Assembly: GCA_905221615.1 (NCBI GenBank)
Contig: CAJNDT010006016.1
Coordinates: 180,001 to 244,000 of the forward strand
Source: Symbiodinium sp. CCMP2592
Taxonomy: Eukaryota > Sar > Dinophyceae > Suessiales > Symbiodiniaceae
DNA length: 64,000 nucleotides
Direction: 5' to 3'
A program made the position numbers and the translations under genes. The notes under the pieces are model-generated. The model did not search any database. It was not told the origin of the DNA and saw only the letters and a list, made by a program, of their open reading frames with translations. Shown here one piece after another: positions 11,074 to 20,927 of this stretch. Numbering within the stretch: position 1 is the stretch's first letter; every line of letters starts with the position of its first letter.

Positions 11074-11636
11074 GCTTGTCTTTCAGTGAAGCTGGCAAGC
11101 TGGCGCACGAAGACGCGAAACGCCCCATGCATCGAGATCAATCTCGGCGCAGGGACAAGAAGCCGTTAAGCTTCAGGTAAGCCGCATAGCTTGAAACATC
11201 ATACCGTGTTTCTACGAACCATACTGCAATTCCCTGAATGGCATGTAGGCACGCCAGGCACGGAAACCTGAAATGAATCAATAGGTGAAGCTGTGTGCAG
11301 AGCACCGGACAATCTTGCAGGACTATTCACATCGGAGAAGTCTCGGGCGCTGTTCACTTACCTGGGCAGTCGGCATTCGTCAAAGCTGACGTGCCATCGT
11401 CTATCACACTCTGTTCTAGCAGATTCGCAAGCCAGACACACGGTAAAGAGGCATCAACAGTTTCTGTACTTCTCCGACACTCCAACCTCAGAACCCTAAA
11501 CCCCAGATGCCCCCCCCCCATCCATCTCTTCTGGACCACTCTGTACTGCTGTCGTGAAACCAGCCATCGTCATCATCAACCTTCGCCTTCTTCAGCTTCG
11601 TGACCTGGTCGGTGCGCGATTTAGGGCCTAAGGTTC

Positions 11637-11896
11637 AAGGCTCACTGATTCACTCCCTCTCTTTTCTCTCAGCGGAGCGAGGGTTTTGTACTAGGAAAGA
11701 CTTCGCACACGAAGGCTCCACCCGGATTTGCTTCCACCTTTACAAGTCATCACCGATGGAAGCATTACAAATCTTACAAGTCTTGGATAGGGGGCTACTG
11801 CAGCAAAAGTCTGTGGACTGTAGACACCAATCCAAGGCGACTACTTTTACAATTTAAGCAAGTAGGCAAGGTACAAAAGAGCTTGCCCCCTTATCC
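11637..11896 (-). repeat. Split direct repeat B2 (element 3' end)
   Basis: 260 bp identical to 12090-12349 at an offset of 453 bp. The outer edge follows ggttc in the flank. The short frames inside it are duplicated with the repeat and are not genes. Confidence 0.95.
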
Positions 11897-12015
11897 GATC
11901 CGGGGAGCACCGTGGCAAGAAACAGGAAAGAAACTCAAAAGCTGTAGCGGCCGCAAAAGCTGGTGTACGCTTCTCGAAGGCGAACAGCAGCCGGCCTGTG
12001 GGTGGCGAGGGAGGG
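11897..12015 (-). other. Spacer between A2 and B2
   Basis: 119 bp unique within the window. It is GC-rich with cggccgcaa and ggccggcctg-like motifs. It separates A2 from B2, whereas the simplest form of this architecture would have them adjacent. Confidence 0.7.
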
Positions 12016-12090
12016 TGAGCAGAAACCAGCGACTACACGAAAGAGGTTTCGCTCAAGTTCGCCTTAACACACGTGAACACGAATGATCAA
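12016..12090 (-). repeat. Split direct repeat A2
   Basis: 75 bp (tgagcagaaaccagc ... gaatgatcaa) identical to 18946-19020. It abuts B1 with a 1-base overlap, so gatcaa/aggctc is the predicted joint of the circular intermediate. Confidence 0.95.
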
Positions 12091-12349
12091 AGGCTCACTG
12101 ATTCACTCCCTCTCTTTTCTCTCAGCGGAGCGAGGGTTTTGTACTAGGAAAGACTTCGCACACGAAGGCTCCACCCGGATTTGCTTCCACCTTTACAAGT
12201 CATCACCGATGGAAGCATTACAAATCTTACAAGTCTTGGATAGGGGGCTACTGCAGCAAAAGTCTGTGGACTGTAGACACCAATCCAAGGCGACTACTTT
12301 TACAATTTAAGCAAGTAGGCAAGGTACAAAAGAGCTTGCCCCCTTATCC
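12090..12349 (-). repeat. Split direct repeat B1
   Basis: Internal copy of B, identical to 11637-11896. The last six bases of the tyrosine recombinase gene, including its stop codon, lie inside it. Confidence 0.95.
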
Positions 12350-13327
12350 ACGTCCCCTAGCAGTCATTCTATGATCAAGTCGCTGGCGTTCAAAGTAGCG
12401 GGAAAAGAACTGCTGGAGAGGCGGTTTGTGAACGTCATATTGCATTGAGGCTAGCTGGGCCAATCCGTCGTTGATGTAAATTCTCACCGTCCGGTCGGAG
12501 GCCCACCTGCCCAAGAGTTTGACTTTGTCTAAGCTGGTGCCTTTGCGAAAAAACATAGTAGCCCCGCCTCTGCGGAGGCTGTACGGCCTGAATGCCCAAG
12601 CATCCAGTCCGAGCTCTTGCAAGGCTGCAGCAAAGTCACGTCTAAACTGGTATTCTGACGCCACCAAAAACCGAGTGGAGTTAGAACGCTCCTTCCATGC
12701 CTTCAAACGGGCACAAACTGGGCCAACTGACAGAGTGACTGAGTCACTGGCGCCGACACGCTGGGATGTTTTAGTGGCACCCAGGTTCAACACAGCACAA
12801 CTTGCCGACGGAGAGACGTCAACGTGACTGCTTTTCAAAGCAAGGAGCTCCCCTGTTCTGAGAACTCCGTAGAACGCAACTTCCAACGCCAGAGAAGTGT
12901 CTGGGCGTTGTTTCGAAAGAAAGTAACCACAAAGGGTCTGCAAAAGGTCCTCTGGTAGAGGTGGTGCTCTTTGCGGAACCTCATTGCACTGCCAGGTTTT
13001 GACGAGTCGCCACGAGGAACACAAGGTCCCTCGAAGTCGGGGGCGCAAGTCCTGTAAACCCGACAACCCATCGGTAGCCAGAGAAAGGCTTTCGCCTTCC
13101 TCCCAAAGGTGCTCTATGTAATCAGAAAACAAGTCATCAAGCTGGCTTCCCTCATCGGGAACACGAAGGCGCCGGACTTGACAGAAAAGGTAGAAACTGC
13201 GCAAGGCTGATTGGTACCGCTGTCTAGTTTTTGGCTTGACTGTGTTGGCTCGTAGAGTCCCCAAAGCTTGTCGGGACACTTTCCGTTCTTCTCGCGTACG
13301 CCCGGCCACAATGGTCATTTTAACCAT
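12344..13327 (-). CDS. Tyrosine recombinase of the retrotransposon
   Basis: A 327-aa integrase that would insert a circular cDNA by Tyr-mediated strand exchange. An N-terminal SAM-like DNA-binding region (about residues 25-115, KPKTRQRYQSALRSFYLFCQ) precedes the catalytic domain. Visible catalytic residues: Arg157 (YGVLRTGELLAL), Lys186 region (GATKTSQR), Arg252 in YSLRRGGAT, Trp275 (LLGRWASD) and nucleophile Tyr284 (VRIYIND). The first position of the HxxR box is Tyr249 in place of His. Two starts are possible: ATG at 13327, or the ATG three codons in (13318-13316), which overlaps the Pol stop as ATGA. The second mirrors the gag/pol junction and is attractive (324 aa). Confidence 0.93.
   Translation of the reverse strand: MVKMTIVAGRTREERKVSRQALGTLRANTVKPKTRQRYQSALRSFYLFCQVRRLRVPDEGSQLDDLFSDYIEHLWEEGESLSLATDGLSGLQDLRPRLRGTLCSSWRLVKTWQCNEVPQRAPPLPEDLLQTLCGYFLSKQRPDTSLALEVAFYGVLRTGELLALKSSHVDVSPSASCAVLNLGATKTSQRVGASDSVTLSVGPVCARLKAWKERSNSTRFLVASEYQFRRDFAAALQELGLDAWAFRPYSLRRGGATMFFRKGTSLDKVKLLGRWASDRTVRIYINDGLAQLASMQYDVHKPPLQQFFSRYFERQRLDHRMTARGRG
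13315..13318 (-). promoter_or_regulatory. pol/recombinase ATGA stop-start overlap
   Basis: On the minus strand aaaATGAcc: TGA ends Pol and the overlapping ATG is codon 4 of the longest recombinase frame. Same arrangement as at 16866-16869. Confidence 0.75.
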
Positions 13328-16300
13328 TTCTTCTTGACCCGAGCGCGACGGCTCGGCCGATCGGCCGGGTTGGAGTCTGTATGGACGTACGCGATGAACG
13401 GCTGAAGTCCCGTAGCCAAGATCAAAGATGACACGCGGTACAAAAGAGATTGCAACTTGCGGGAGCTAGACCGTCCCCGCCGTAGAAGATGAAGACACAC
13501 CATACTGTCAGTCAAGTGGACAAAGCGAATTCGGATTTGCCGCAGTCGCAGGACTCGCCAACGCAGGGCCGTATACAATGCACGAAGTTCCAGTCGATTG
13601 ATGTGATCGCCGGATTTGTCCGGCCATCGCCACCCGCAGATTTCCCGCCAGGACCAGAGGTTGGCAGGAATGGTGTTGCGGAACCGCTGCTGCGATCGAG
13701 CATCGCTGGACATCTGCAACATGATATCCTGGCCCTTTGACGACATGAGGGTACTCAACTTGTGCGTGAGTGACTCGCCACTCCCTGGCGGTGCTCGGAG
13801 ATTCCTTCCAAGGCTATGCCACGAAAGTAAGCAATCTCCCTGAGGAGGGCGATCACGGAACAATGTATCAAGCAACCCTTCCAAGGTCTCGACAAGGCAC
13901 AACTTCAAAGGGGCCAACAACTGAAGAAGCAGGAATCCAACCACCGCAACACTCGAGGAGTTTCCGATAAGGTTCAGACGAACGGTCTCAAGATGCCGTT
14001 TGCAGCTCTTTGCTTCGGACTTCGGCATACAGTTGGAGGTATACCCAAGTGGATATCCCATAGCCCGTTCTCTCTCGGAGATGCTGGCAGGGCGGGGCGC
14101 TTGAGTATTGTGCCAGAGGACATTGCGGTCACAATATTGGTATGGCGGGAACCGATGTTCATCCTCGCGCCATCTCTGAAGCTCATGGGTTTGGCATCTG
14201 CCCGCTCCTGCAGGGTAACGTGAGGGTTGCACTGAGGGCTGCGCGGTGGTGAACGTCTGGAATGTGGTGACGTCGTCATGGAATTTCCACCCGGGCTCAA
14301 GGATGCCAACGGCGTTCAAATCAATTTTGAACTGAACCTCGCCGTAACTGGTCGAATGAGAGTTCGGAGGAGGATAAAGCAAAATTGACTCCGAGCCTTC
14401 CAGTGGCCAGTCAAACCAATACAAGCGATCACGTCGAGTGGGCGAGATACCAGAGGCTGGAATCATGTAAGGCAGCACTTCGGCCTGCTTGGTGTAGGCA
14501 CCCCTGTCTTTGGCACTCATGCTGAAAACACTCTCTTGCAAGAAGTGGACTTTGGTCCAAGTGAACGCCTTTTCCAACATGCGAACAATGGGCTTGACAT
14601 AGACATGCAGAGAGTTTAACGGCTGTCCATCAATCTCTGCTTGGTCCTGTTTGCCGACAGAACTCACGCCCTGATAAGGTGGCCCTGCGCCGACTATGAC
14701 AATCTTTGCAGAAGACGCCTTTGCCGCCCATTTTTGGCAAAGATCTGGCGTAATGTCCTCAACTTGATCCACAAACTCCACGTTTGGGAACGCGCTTTCA
14801 ACAACACGCCGGGCCTCGGGGTTGGTCTCAACTGAAACATGAAGGCATATCCTAGCACGAATGGCCTCCAAAGACACTCTGAGACCCGACACCCCATCGA
14901 AGAGACCAACGCAAACCACACCACCTTCCGGGACTTCGTGTAATGTTTCACCCCTGAAGGGAAGTGCAGCGACACTGGCGCCAAACTGAGTCACTCCATC
15001 TGATGCACAGACGCCGCCCCCCAACATTGACGCATCACTCGCAGTTGCAATGTCTGAACAAGGTGCTCGGAAATCGAAGTGACCGAGAGGCAACAAGCAC
15101 AGGAACATGAAGAGTTCCGATTTCACCGCTCCTGGAATAGCCAATCTTCCCACTCGCTGCCCCTCAAAGCTCTGAATAAACTGCCAAACATAGTTGAGAC
15201 AGCTCATCAAAGGCCTGCGAAACATGGAAAAATAGACTAAACCTCCGGCGACAATGCGAATCTCTTTCTGGCTGCAGCTGCCCTTCCTAAGCAAGGAGAG
15301 TGCTGCGCTCACATACTTCCCCAATTTCTCCGCCTTGGGGCGACCTGTGCCTTCTATCCCATCAATGTCGGCCCCTTGCATCTCGGCACGGCTTTGCTGT
15401 TTGACAGATTTCTTTGCGTTCAAAGGAATTCCGGTTTGCTGATAAGCGGCAATCAAGGGACTGACATCATCGGAAACACGCCCTTCAAGTAAAGGCACAA
15501 AGCTGGGAGACACTTTCTCCAAAACATCAAGGTTGTCAAGATACACGCGCCAAGCAGGGTTCGAAAGAGTGAAGCTTCTGTCCTTGCGAATCTCGGAGTA
15601 CCCCAAGACTCTGGACGGTGACCCTTGAACACGGCTCAGAAAATTACGGTGGAGATGCTGTGCTATACCGACACTGTTCAAGAACCCCATAGGAAGCACT
15701 TTCGCAGCGAGGTAACATGGTTCATCCACTCCAGGGGGCACCAGATCTGACGGCACCGGTTTGTTGAACGTCAAGAATGGGAGCCAACTCTCAGGCAGGT
15801 TGAAGACATAAAAGAAGCATCGGACATCCTCACTAGAGATTATCATGTCTTCATGTGGGTGAAGCTGAAGAGCATTCATCTGATGCAGGAGCGGCAAAGT
15901 GCCGACATCACCCTCCACGTTGAGGCAAAGGCTGTTGTATGGAATGAGATTCATGATCAACCTGTGCACACAAACTCCCTCGTGAAGCTCTCCTTTTTCA
16001 ACACCGAAAAGACCATTCTGTACCAGATGGCCCCCTGCGCGAGCAACTGCGGAATGAGGAATGATGGATACCAGATTGTAGCGAACTAAACCATGGCAAA
16101 GTTCAGGCCAATGTGACTCTTCAACCATCACCCTGGAGCTACGAACCCTGGTAGACTCCCATCCCGGTTTGAGGTACTTCTCGGGGTGTCTCAAAGCGTC
16201 TAGAACACCCCCTTCTGCCAAATCCACCGCGGGAATCTTCCCAATCGCTCCGTAGGGGAGAGCAGGCTCCAAGTTGGCCCACGTTGTCCACTTTGCTGTG

Positions 16301-16869
16301 CGGACTTCCTCACCCCCATAGCTCAAAGTTCGTGTACTGAGAAACTTACTCCAATCAAACCGTTCAACATCAAAGCGATGTTTCAGGAATACCTGCACTC
16401 TGCCTTCAAGGTACTCCAGAATCTGACGTTGAATAGGTGATGCATTCCCAATCGTGACGCTCCCATGCCTCCCAGCATGTAAATAGTTGAGCCCACTGAC
16501 AACCAGATAGAGCCATACTGGCACATAGTCTTTCTCGTCTACGTGCTTCTGCAGTGCACTCTTTCCGGGCAGGGGCAGGGGAAAAAGGTCTCTCTTCCTC
16601 TGTTCTTTCTCCCCTGCCGTCGTCTCCTCCTCAACTCCGCTGGAATGTAAAACCAAATGCGATAAACCACAATCCACACTGCCCAGAATCCCACTCAAAA
16701 TCACGGCACTCAAGGACAACGAATCGCAAGGAAGCTGCAACCAGTCTTGAATCTGACTGACCAAGTCGGGCCTTGACGTTGAAGCCCCTTCCATAGGGGC
16801 CCCTCCTGACAAGCCATCGCGATCAGGAAGGGAAAAGATTGGGCCATCGGCCCGCGCACCCCCCTTCAT
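13315..16869 (-). CDS. Pol: RT - RNase H with inserted DNA methyltransferase
   Basis: 1184 aa from the ATG at 16869-16867; upstream open codons in this frame only shadow gag. RT lies about residues 240-520: Asp348 in motif A (SEDVRCFFYVF), motif B (LPMGFLNSVG), motif C YLDN at 443-446, with Asn in place of the second Asp. RNase H begins with Asp612 (TASDASMLGGG) and resumes with Glu1094 (INRLELRAL), Asp1121 (HLTDSMVCL) and Asp1170 (SNPADRPSR). Between these halves sits a C5-methyltransferase-like domain, about 650-985: motif I (GLFDGVSGLR, Asp658), motif IV (GAGPPYQG, Tyr732 where the catalytic Cys is expected), motif VI (LQESV, Glu779), motif VIII (PTRRDRLYW), motif IX (SERERAMGYP) and motif X (NLIGNSSSVAVV). 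No protease was seen. The stop TGA overlaps the second ATG of the recombinase gene. Confidence 0.93.
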   Translation of the reverse strand: MKGGARADGPIFSLPDRDGLSGGAPMEGASTSRPDLVSQIQDWLQLPCDSLSLSAVILSGILGSVDCGLSHLVLHSSGVEEETTAGEKEQRKRDLFPLPLPGKSALQKHVDEKDYVPVWLYLVVSGLNYLHAGRHGSVTIGNASPIQRQILEYLEGRVQVFLKHRFDVERFDWSKFLSTRTLSYGGEEVRTAKWTTWANLEPALPYGAIGKIPAVDLAEGGVLDALRHPEKYLKPGWESTRVRSSRVMVEESHWPELCHGLVRYNLVSIIPHSAVARAGGHLVQNGLFGVEKGELHEGVCVHRLIMNLIPYNSLCLNVEGDVGTLPLLHQMNALQLHPHEDMIISSEDVRCFFYVFNLPESWLPFLTFNKPVPSDLVPPGVDEPCYLAAKVLPMGFLNSVGIAQHLHRNFLSRVQGSPSRVLGYSEIRKDRSFTLSNPAWRVYLDNLDVLEKVSPSFVPLLEGRVSDDVSPLIAAYQQTGIPLNAKKSVKQQSRAEMQGADIDGIEGTGRPKAEKLGKYVSAALSLLRKGSCSQKEIRIVAGGLVYFSMFRRPLMSCLNYVWQFIQSFEGQRVGRLAIPGAVKSELFMFLCLLPLGHFDFRAPCSDIATASDASMLGGGVCASDGVTQFGASVAALPFRGETLHEVPEGGVVCVGLFDGVSGLRVSLEAIRARICLHVSVETNPEARRVVESAFPNVEFVDQVEDITPDLCQKWAAKASSAKIVIVGAGPPYQGVSSVGKQDQAEIDGQPLNSLHVYVKPIVRMLEKAFTWTKVHFLQESVFSMSAKDRGAYTKQAEVLPYMIPASGISPTRRDRLYWFDWPLEGSESILLYPPPNSHSTSYGEVQFKIDLNAVGILEPGWKFHDDVTTFQTFTTAQPSVQPSRYPAGAGRCQTHELQRWREDEHRFPPYQYCDRNVLWHNTQAPRPASISERERAMGYPLGYTSNCMPKSEAKSCKRHLETVRLNLIGNSSSVAVVGFLLLQLLAPLKLCLVETLEGLLDTLFRDRPPQGDCLLSWHSLGRNLRAPPGSGESLTHKLSTLMSSKGQDIMLQMSSDARSQQRFRNTIPANLWSWREICGWRWPDKSGDHINRLELRALYTALRWRVLRLRQIRIRFVHLTDSMVCLHLLRRGRSSSRKLQSLLYRVSSLILATGLQPFIAYVHTDSNPADRPSRRARVKKKWLK
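16866..16869 (-). promoter_or_regulatory. gag/pol ATGA stop-start overlap
   Basis: On the minus strand cccaATGAagg: TGA ends gag and ATG opens Pol in the next frame. This suggests coupled termination-reinitiation rather than a slippery-site frameshift; no heptameric slip site was seen next to it. Confidence 0.8.
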
Positions 16870-18260
16870 TGGGAGGGTCTGGTTGGCTCCACTTTGGCAG
16901 CTGGCGTCTTGTCCCCTTTCCAACCGCCCTTGCGCCATTCCCCTTTCTTTCCCTTGTCGCCTTTGCCCTTTCCAATCTCCATCGCCGCCCAAGGCCGCCC
17001 CTTTCCTGTATCCCTCTTGGCTTTCCAATCCTGCCTGAATTCTCGAACGGCTCCTTGGGCTTCGGCCACGCTGGTTAGCTTCTCGCTGTCTAGGGGTACC
17101 AACTCCAAATTCTGTGCCACACTCCAACTGGCCCCGCCGACTACCATCTCTATGGCTTTGATTCTCTGCGTGAGTATGTCTAATCCTCCCAGTATGTCCC
17201 TTTGAATCAAACGATCCGCTACGGTCCCCAAGGTGACCAACTCCCGCTTTTGGGCAGCGGACATCCCTTGCATCGTCACATGTAGGCGCAAATACTTCAG
17301 GAATAGAGGCAACACTGTCTGATCGCTCATCTCTCCTGCATGCTGTACCAACAGTCGAGACATCTCGTCCAAGGCGTGCCTCGTCAAAAGACCTGGATGT
17401 TTCCTCGCTAGTTGTTTGACTCGGTGACCTTCCTTGAAAGGATGCCCCGAGTCCTGGGAGTCTAATGATACCCCGCTGCTGCTGTTCCCACTCTCGCTGC
17501 TGCGGCTGCTGTGACTGGAATGCTCGGCTCGGGTGCGCTTCTTGTCTTTGCGACTCTTCTTCTTGCTCTTCTTCTTTCGCTTCTTTAGGATACGTCGAAC
17601 ACTTTGGCGTGGATCTAGGGGTCCGTCCTCGAAAGTGGCGCTGCCCTTCTTGATGGATGCGCGAACATCCATGCCCGCAGTGACTACGGGTTTGGAGCCC
17701 TTGGGGGCCTCTTTCTCTGGAAACCTGCTCAAATCGGCTAGCTCTTTCTCTAGCCCTCCGGCCCCCTCTAGACCCACTGGAAGCTCGGCAACGTTCAATG
17801 CCCATGGAGCGGAGCTGTCCTCCTTGACGACCGTGAGGCCGTGTATCCCTCCTGTTGACATCCCGTGTTTCGGGCAACCTACGGGGCAGAGGTGGACGGT
17901 TATCTCTGGAGGATACCCTGACGTGTGACATGACTCCGACCACTGCTTGAGATCTGTATTGTCTGTACCACGGAGCAACAGGGTAGCAACGTATCCAGCT
18001 TTGCCCAAAGTGATATACTCCAGGCGGCCTGAAACGTTGCAATGTTTTCCCCAATAATCCCCTCCGAACTGGTAGACTTCGCCGAACTGCCAGAAGCTCA
18101 ATGGAAGGACTGATACTTCTTGAGTTTTTCCAGCCTCGAATCGGCCCTGGTAGTTGATGAACTTGCGTACTCTTTTACCCGTACCGCCACCTAAAGAAGG
18201 GGACCGTACAGGTTTTCGTGAACGGGAGCGTGAAGCTGGTCGTCTAAGAATGCCGCGCAT
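16866..18260 (-). CDS. Gag-like structural protein
   Basis: 464 aa from ATG at 18260-18258, with the stop TGA (16868-16866) overlapping the Pol ATG. It starts with an Arg/Ser-rich stretch (RRPASRSRSRKPVRSPS). A possible metal-binding cluster CPVGCPKHG lies at 125-133. Residues 221-245 are a lysine/arginine-rich, nuclear-localisation-like run (KKRKKKSKKKSRKDKKR), followed by a Ser-rich linker to about 270. A helical region at about 280-395 could mediate self-assembly. The C-terminus (about 433-455) is GKGKGDKGKKGEWRKGG, suited to RNA binding. Its position before Pol and its basic character support a Gag role; there is no canonical CCHC knuckle. Confidence 0.8.
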   Translation of the reverse strand: MRGILRRPASRSRSRKPVRSPSLGGGTGKRVRKFINYQGRFEAGKTQEVSVLPLSFWQFGEVYQFGGDYWGKHCNVSGRLEYITLGKAGYVATLLLRGTDNTDLKQWSESCHTSGYPPEITVHLCPVGCPKHGMSTGGIHGLTVVKEDSSAPWALNVAELPVGLEGAGGLEKELADLSRFPEKEAPKGSKPVVTAGMDVRASIKKGSATFEDGPLDPRQSVRRILKKRKKKSKKKSRKDKKRTRAEHSSHSSRSSESGNSSSGVSLDSQDSGHPFKEGHRVKQLARKHPGLLTRHALDEMSRLLVQHAGEMSDQTVLPLFLKYLRLHVTMQGMSAAQKRELVTLGTVADRLIQRDILGGLDILTQRIKAIEMVVGGASWSVAQNLELVPLDSEKLTSVAEAQGAVREFRQDWKAKRDTGKGRPWAAMEIGKGKGDKGKKGEWRKGGWKGDKTPAAKVEPTRPSQ

Positions 18261-18314
18261 AAAATCCTGATAGACAGTCGGAAAACAACTGACCCTTTTG
18301 GAAACCCCCAGTCC

Positions 18315-18935
18315 TCACTCAAGGTCGTCCGGATAATCCTCCTCTTCGGAGAAATGCTCGTCCTCTTCGTTCACAGTTGGATGTAGCCGGGCCACGTGAA
18401 GGTCAACCCGAGCTTGCTGCCACACTCGCCTGGTCTGCCCTCGATTGTTCTTCTTCCTCCGCTTCGGAGGACGAGTCAAGGGTTCCGCTGGTTCACCAAT
18501 CAGAGATCCAGGCAGCTCAAATGACGGGTTGTTTGCAGCCCCTGAGTTCTCGCTCGGCCGAGCTCGCGGAATCGGCGCTCTGGATGGCGGCGCTGCGGAG
18601 CTAGACCCTGAACCCTTGAACTGAGCACGATCTTCAGGGCCCGTAGAGCTACGTTGGACGACACCCCCCAAACGCAATGTGCTAGCCAGGCTGTCACCCG
18701 GATTCCCAGTGGTTTCACGAGCATACGACCCCCCAGGAGGGCTCTTAAAGACAACCCAGTCGCGGAGTCTGACCTCAGTATCGCGCAAGATATTCAAAGC
18801 ATCTTGCCCACAAGAATCGGGAAGTCGGGAACAAACGCTTCTAAGACGATCTAAAGTACGGCAGACTCCACAACTGTGATTATCGCCGATGGCCCGTAAC
18901 TCTACAGTGAACTTCCGACACCAGGTGCAGGTCAT
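18315..18935 (-). CDS. ORF1: small zinc-finger protein of the element
   Basis: 206 aa from ATG at 18935-18933, the first gene of the element, starting 10 bp inside A1. Cys3, Cys6, Cys22 and Cys25 (CTWC ... CGVC) form a zinc-ribbon-like pair near the N-terminus. The middle is Ser/Pro-rich with a basic run PPKRRKKNNRGQTRR. The tail is very acidic (NEEDEHFSEEEDYPDDLE). It ends 54 bp before gag. It could be a nucleic-acid-binding accessory or a second Gag component; no named family was recognised. Confidence 0.75.
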   Translation of the reverse strand: MTCTWCRKFTVELRAIGDNHSCGVCRTLDRLRSVCSRLPDSCGQDALNILRDTEVRLRDWVVFKSPPGGSYARETTGNPGDSLASTLRLGGVVQRSSTGPEDRAQFKGSGSSSAAPPSRAPIPRARPSENSGAANNPSFELPGSLIGEPAEPLTRPPKRRKKNNRGQTRRVWQQARVDLHVARLHPTVNEEDEHFSEEEDYPDDLE

Positions 18936-18945
18936 TTCTACACCC

Positions 18946-19020
18946 TGAGCAGAAACCAGCGACTACACGAAAGAGGTTTCGCTCAAGTTCGCCTTAACAC
19001 ACGTGAACACGAATGATCAA
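18946..19020 (-). repeat. Split direct repeat A1 (element 5' end)
   Basis: 75 bp identical to 12016-12090. The element ends at gatcaa and the flank continues gggctg. Confidence 0.95.
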
Positions 19021-19220
19021 GGGCTGATGGTGTTCGGTTTGTGTGCTAAGTTCAGGTTCAGGATCAAGAACTTTAACAATTCGCAACGTGGCACCAACAC
19101 CGGCTACGTGTAGGAACTGTCTTGAACCCTCCAAAAAACTTCGAGTTGAAAATGCTCTTGCACACAATGCCTCCAGTCCAAAGCCTGCCCCCAGCTCAAA
19201 CGGAACTTGCTCCCTTTTTT

Positions 19221-20798
<1,578 letters not shown>

Positions 20799-20927
20799 CT
20801 AGAGATCAGCTTTCCGCAACGAGCTGCCCGGACAAAACCCTGCCAAGGATATCCAGGCGGCCATCTTACGCTGAAACACTTCTTGGCAACTGCTCATGGT
20901 GAAGAACTGCTCCCGGGCATCCAGTCC
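20799..20927 (-). CDS. Exon-like segment, terminal
   Basis: Acceptor-like caaccacag, then 42 open codons: GLDAREQFFTMSSCQEVFQR, KMAAWISLAGFCPGSSLRKA and DL, then a stop. Exact phase-0 fit between AG and stop. Not recognised. Confidence 0.4.
   Translation of the reverse strand, partial: GLDAREQFFTMSSCQEVFQRKMAAWISLAGFCPGSSLRKADL

Larger units (their letters stand above)
11637..19020 (-). mobile_element. Complete YR retrotransposon with split direct repeats
   Basis: A 7384-bp DIRS-superfamily element of the PAT/Ngaro-like architecture. In its own sense (minus strand) the order is A1 (19020-18946), four ORFs, B1 (12349-12090), A2 (12090-12016), a 119-bp spacer, B2 (11896-11637). B1/B2 (260 bp) and A1/A2 (75 bp) are identical by eye. 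The order A1...B1A2B2 matches split direct repeats, in which the internal B1A2 junction restores the ends of a circular intermediate. It encodes RT, RNase H and a tyrosine recombinase but no DDE integrase or protease that I can see. All ORFs are open, so this copy may be recent and possibly autonomous. Confidence 0.93.

Noticed and set aside
14400-14950. Host DNA methyltransferase gene or bacterial restriction-modification gene
   Set aside because: The domain is in one uninterrupted frame with RT and RNase H inside the element's repeats.
16870-18054. Extension of Pol to 1579 residues from a TTG at 18054
   Set aside because: The extra 395 residues are gag read in another frame; the codon is not ATG and the ATGA overlap gives a better start.
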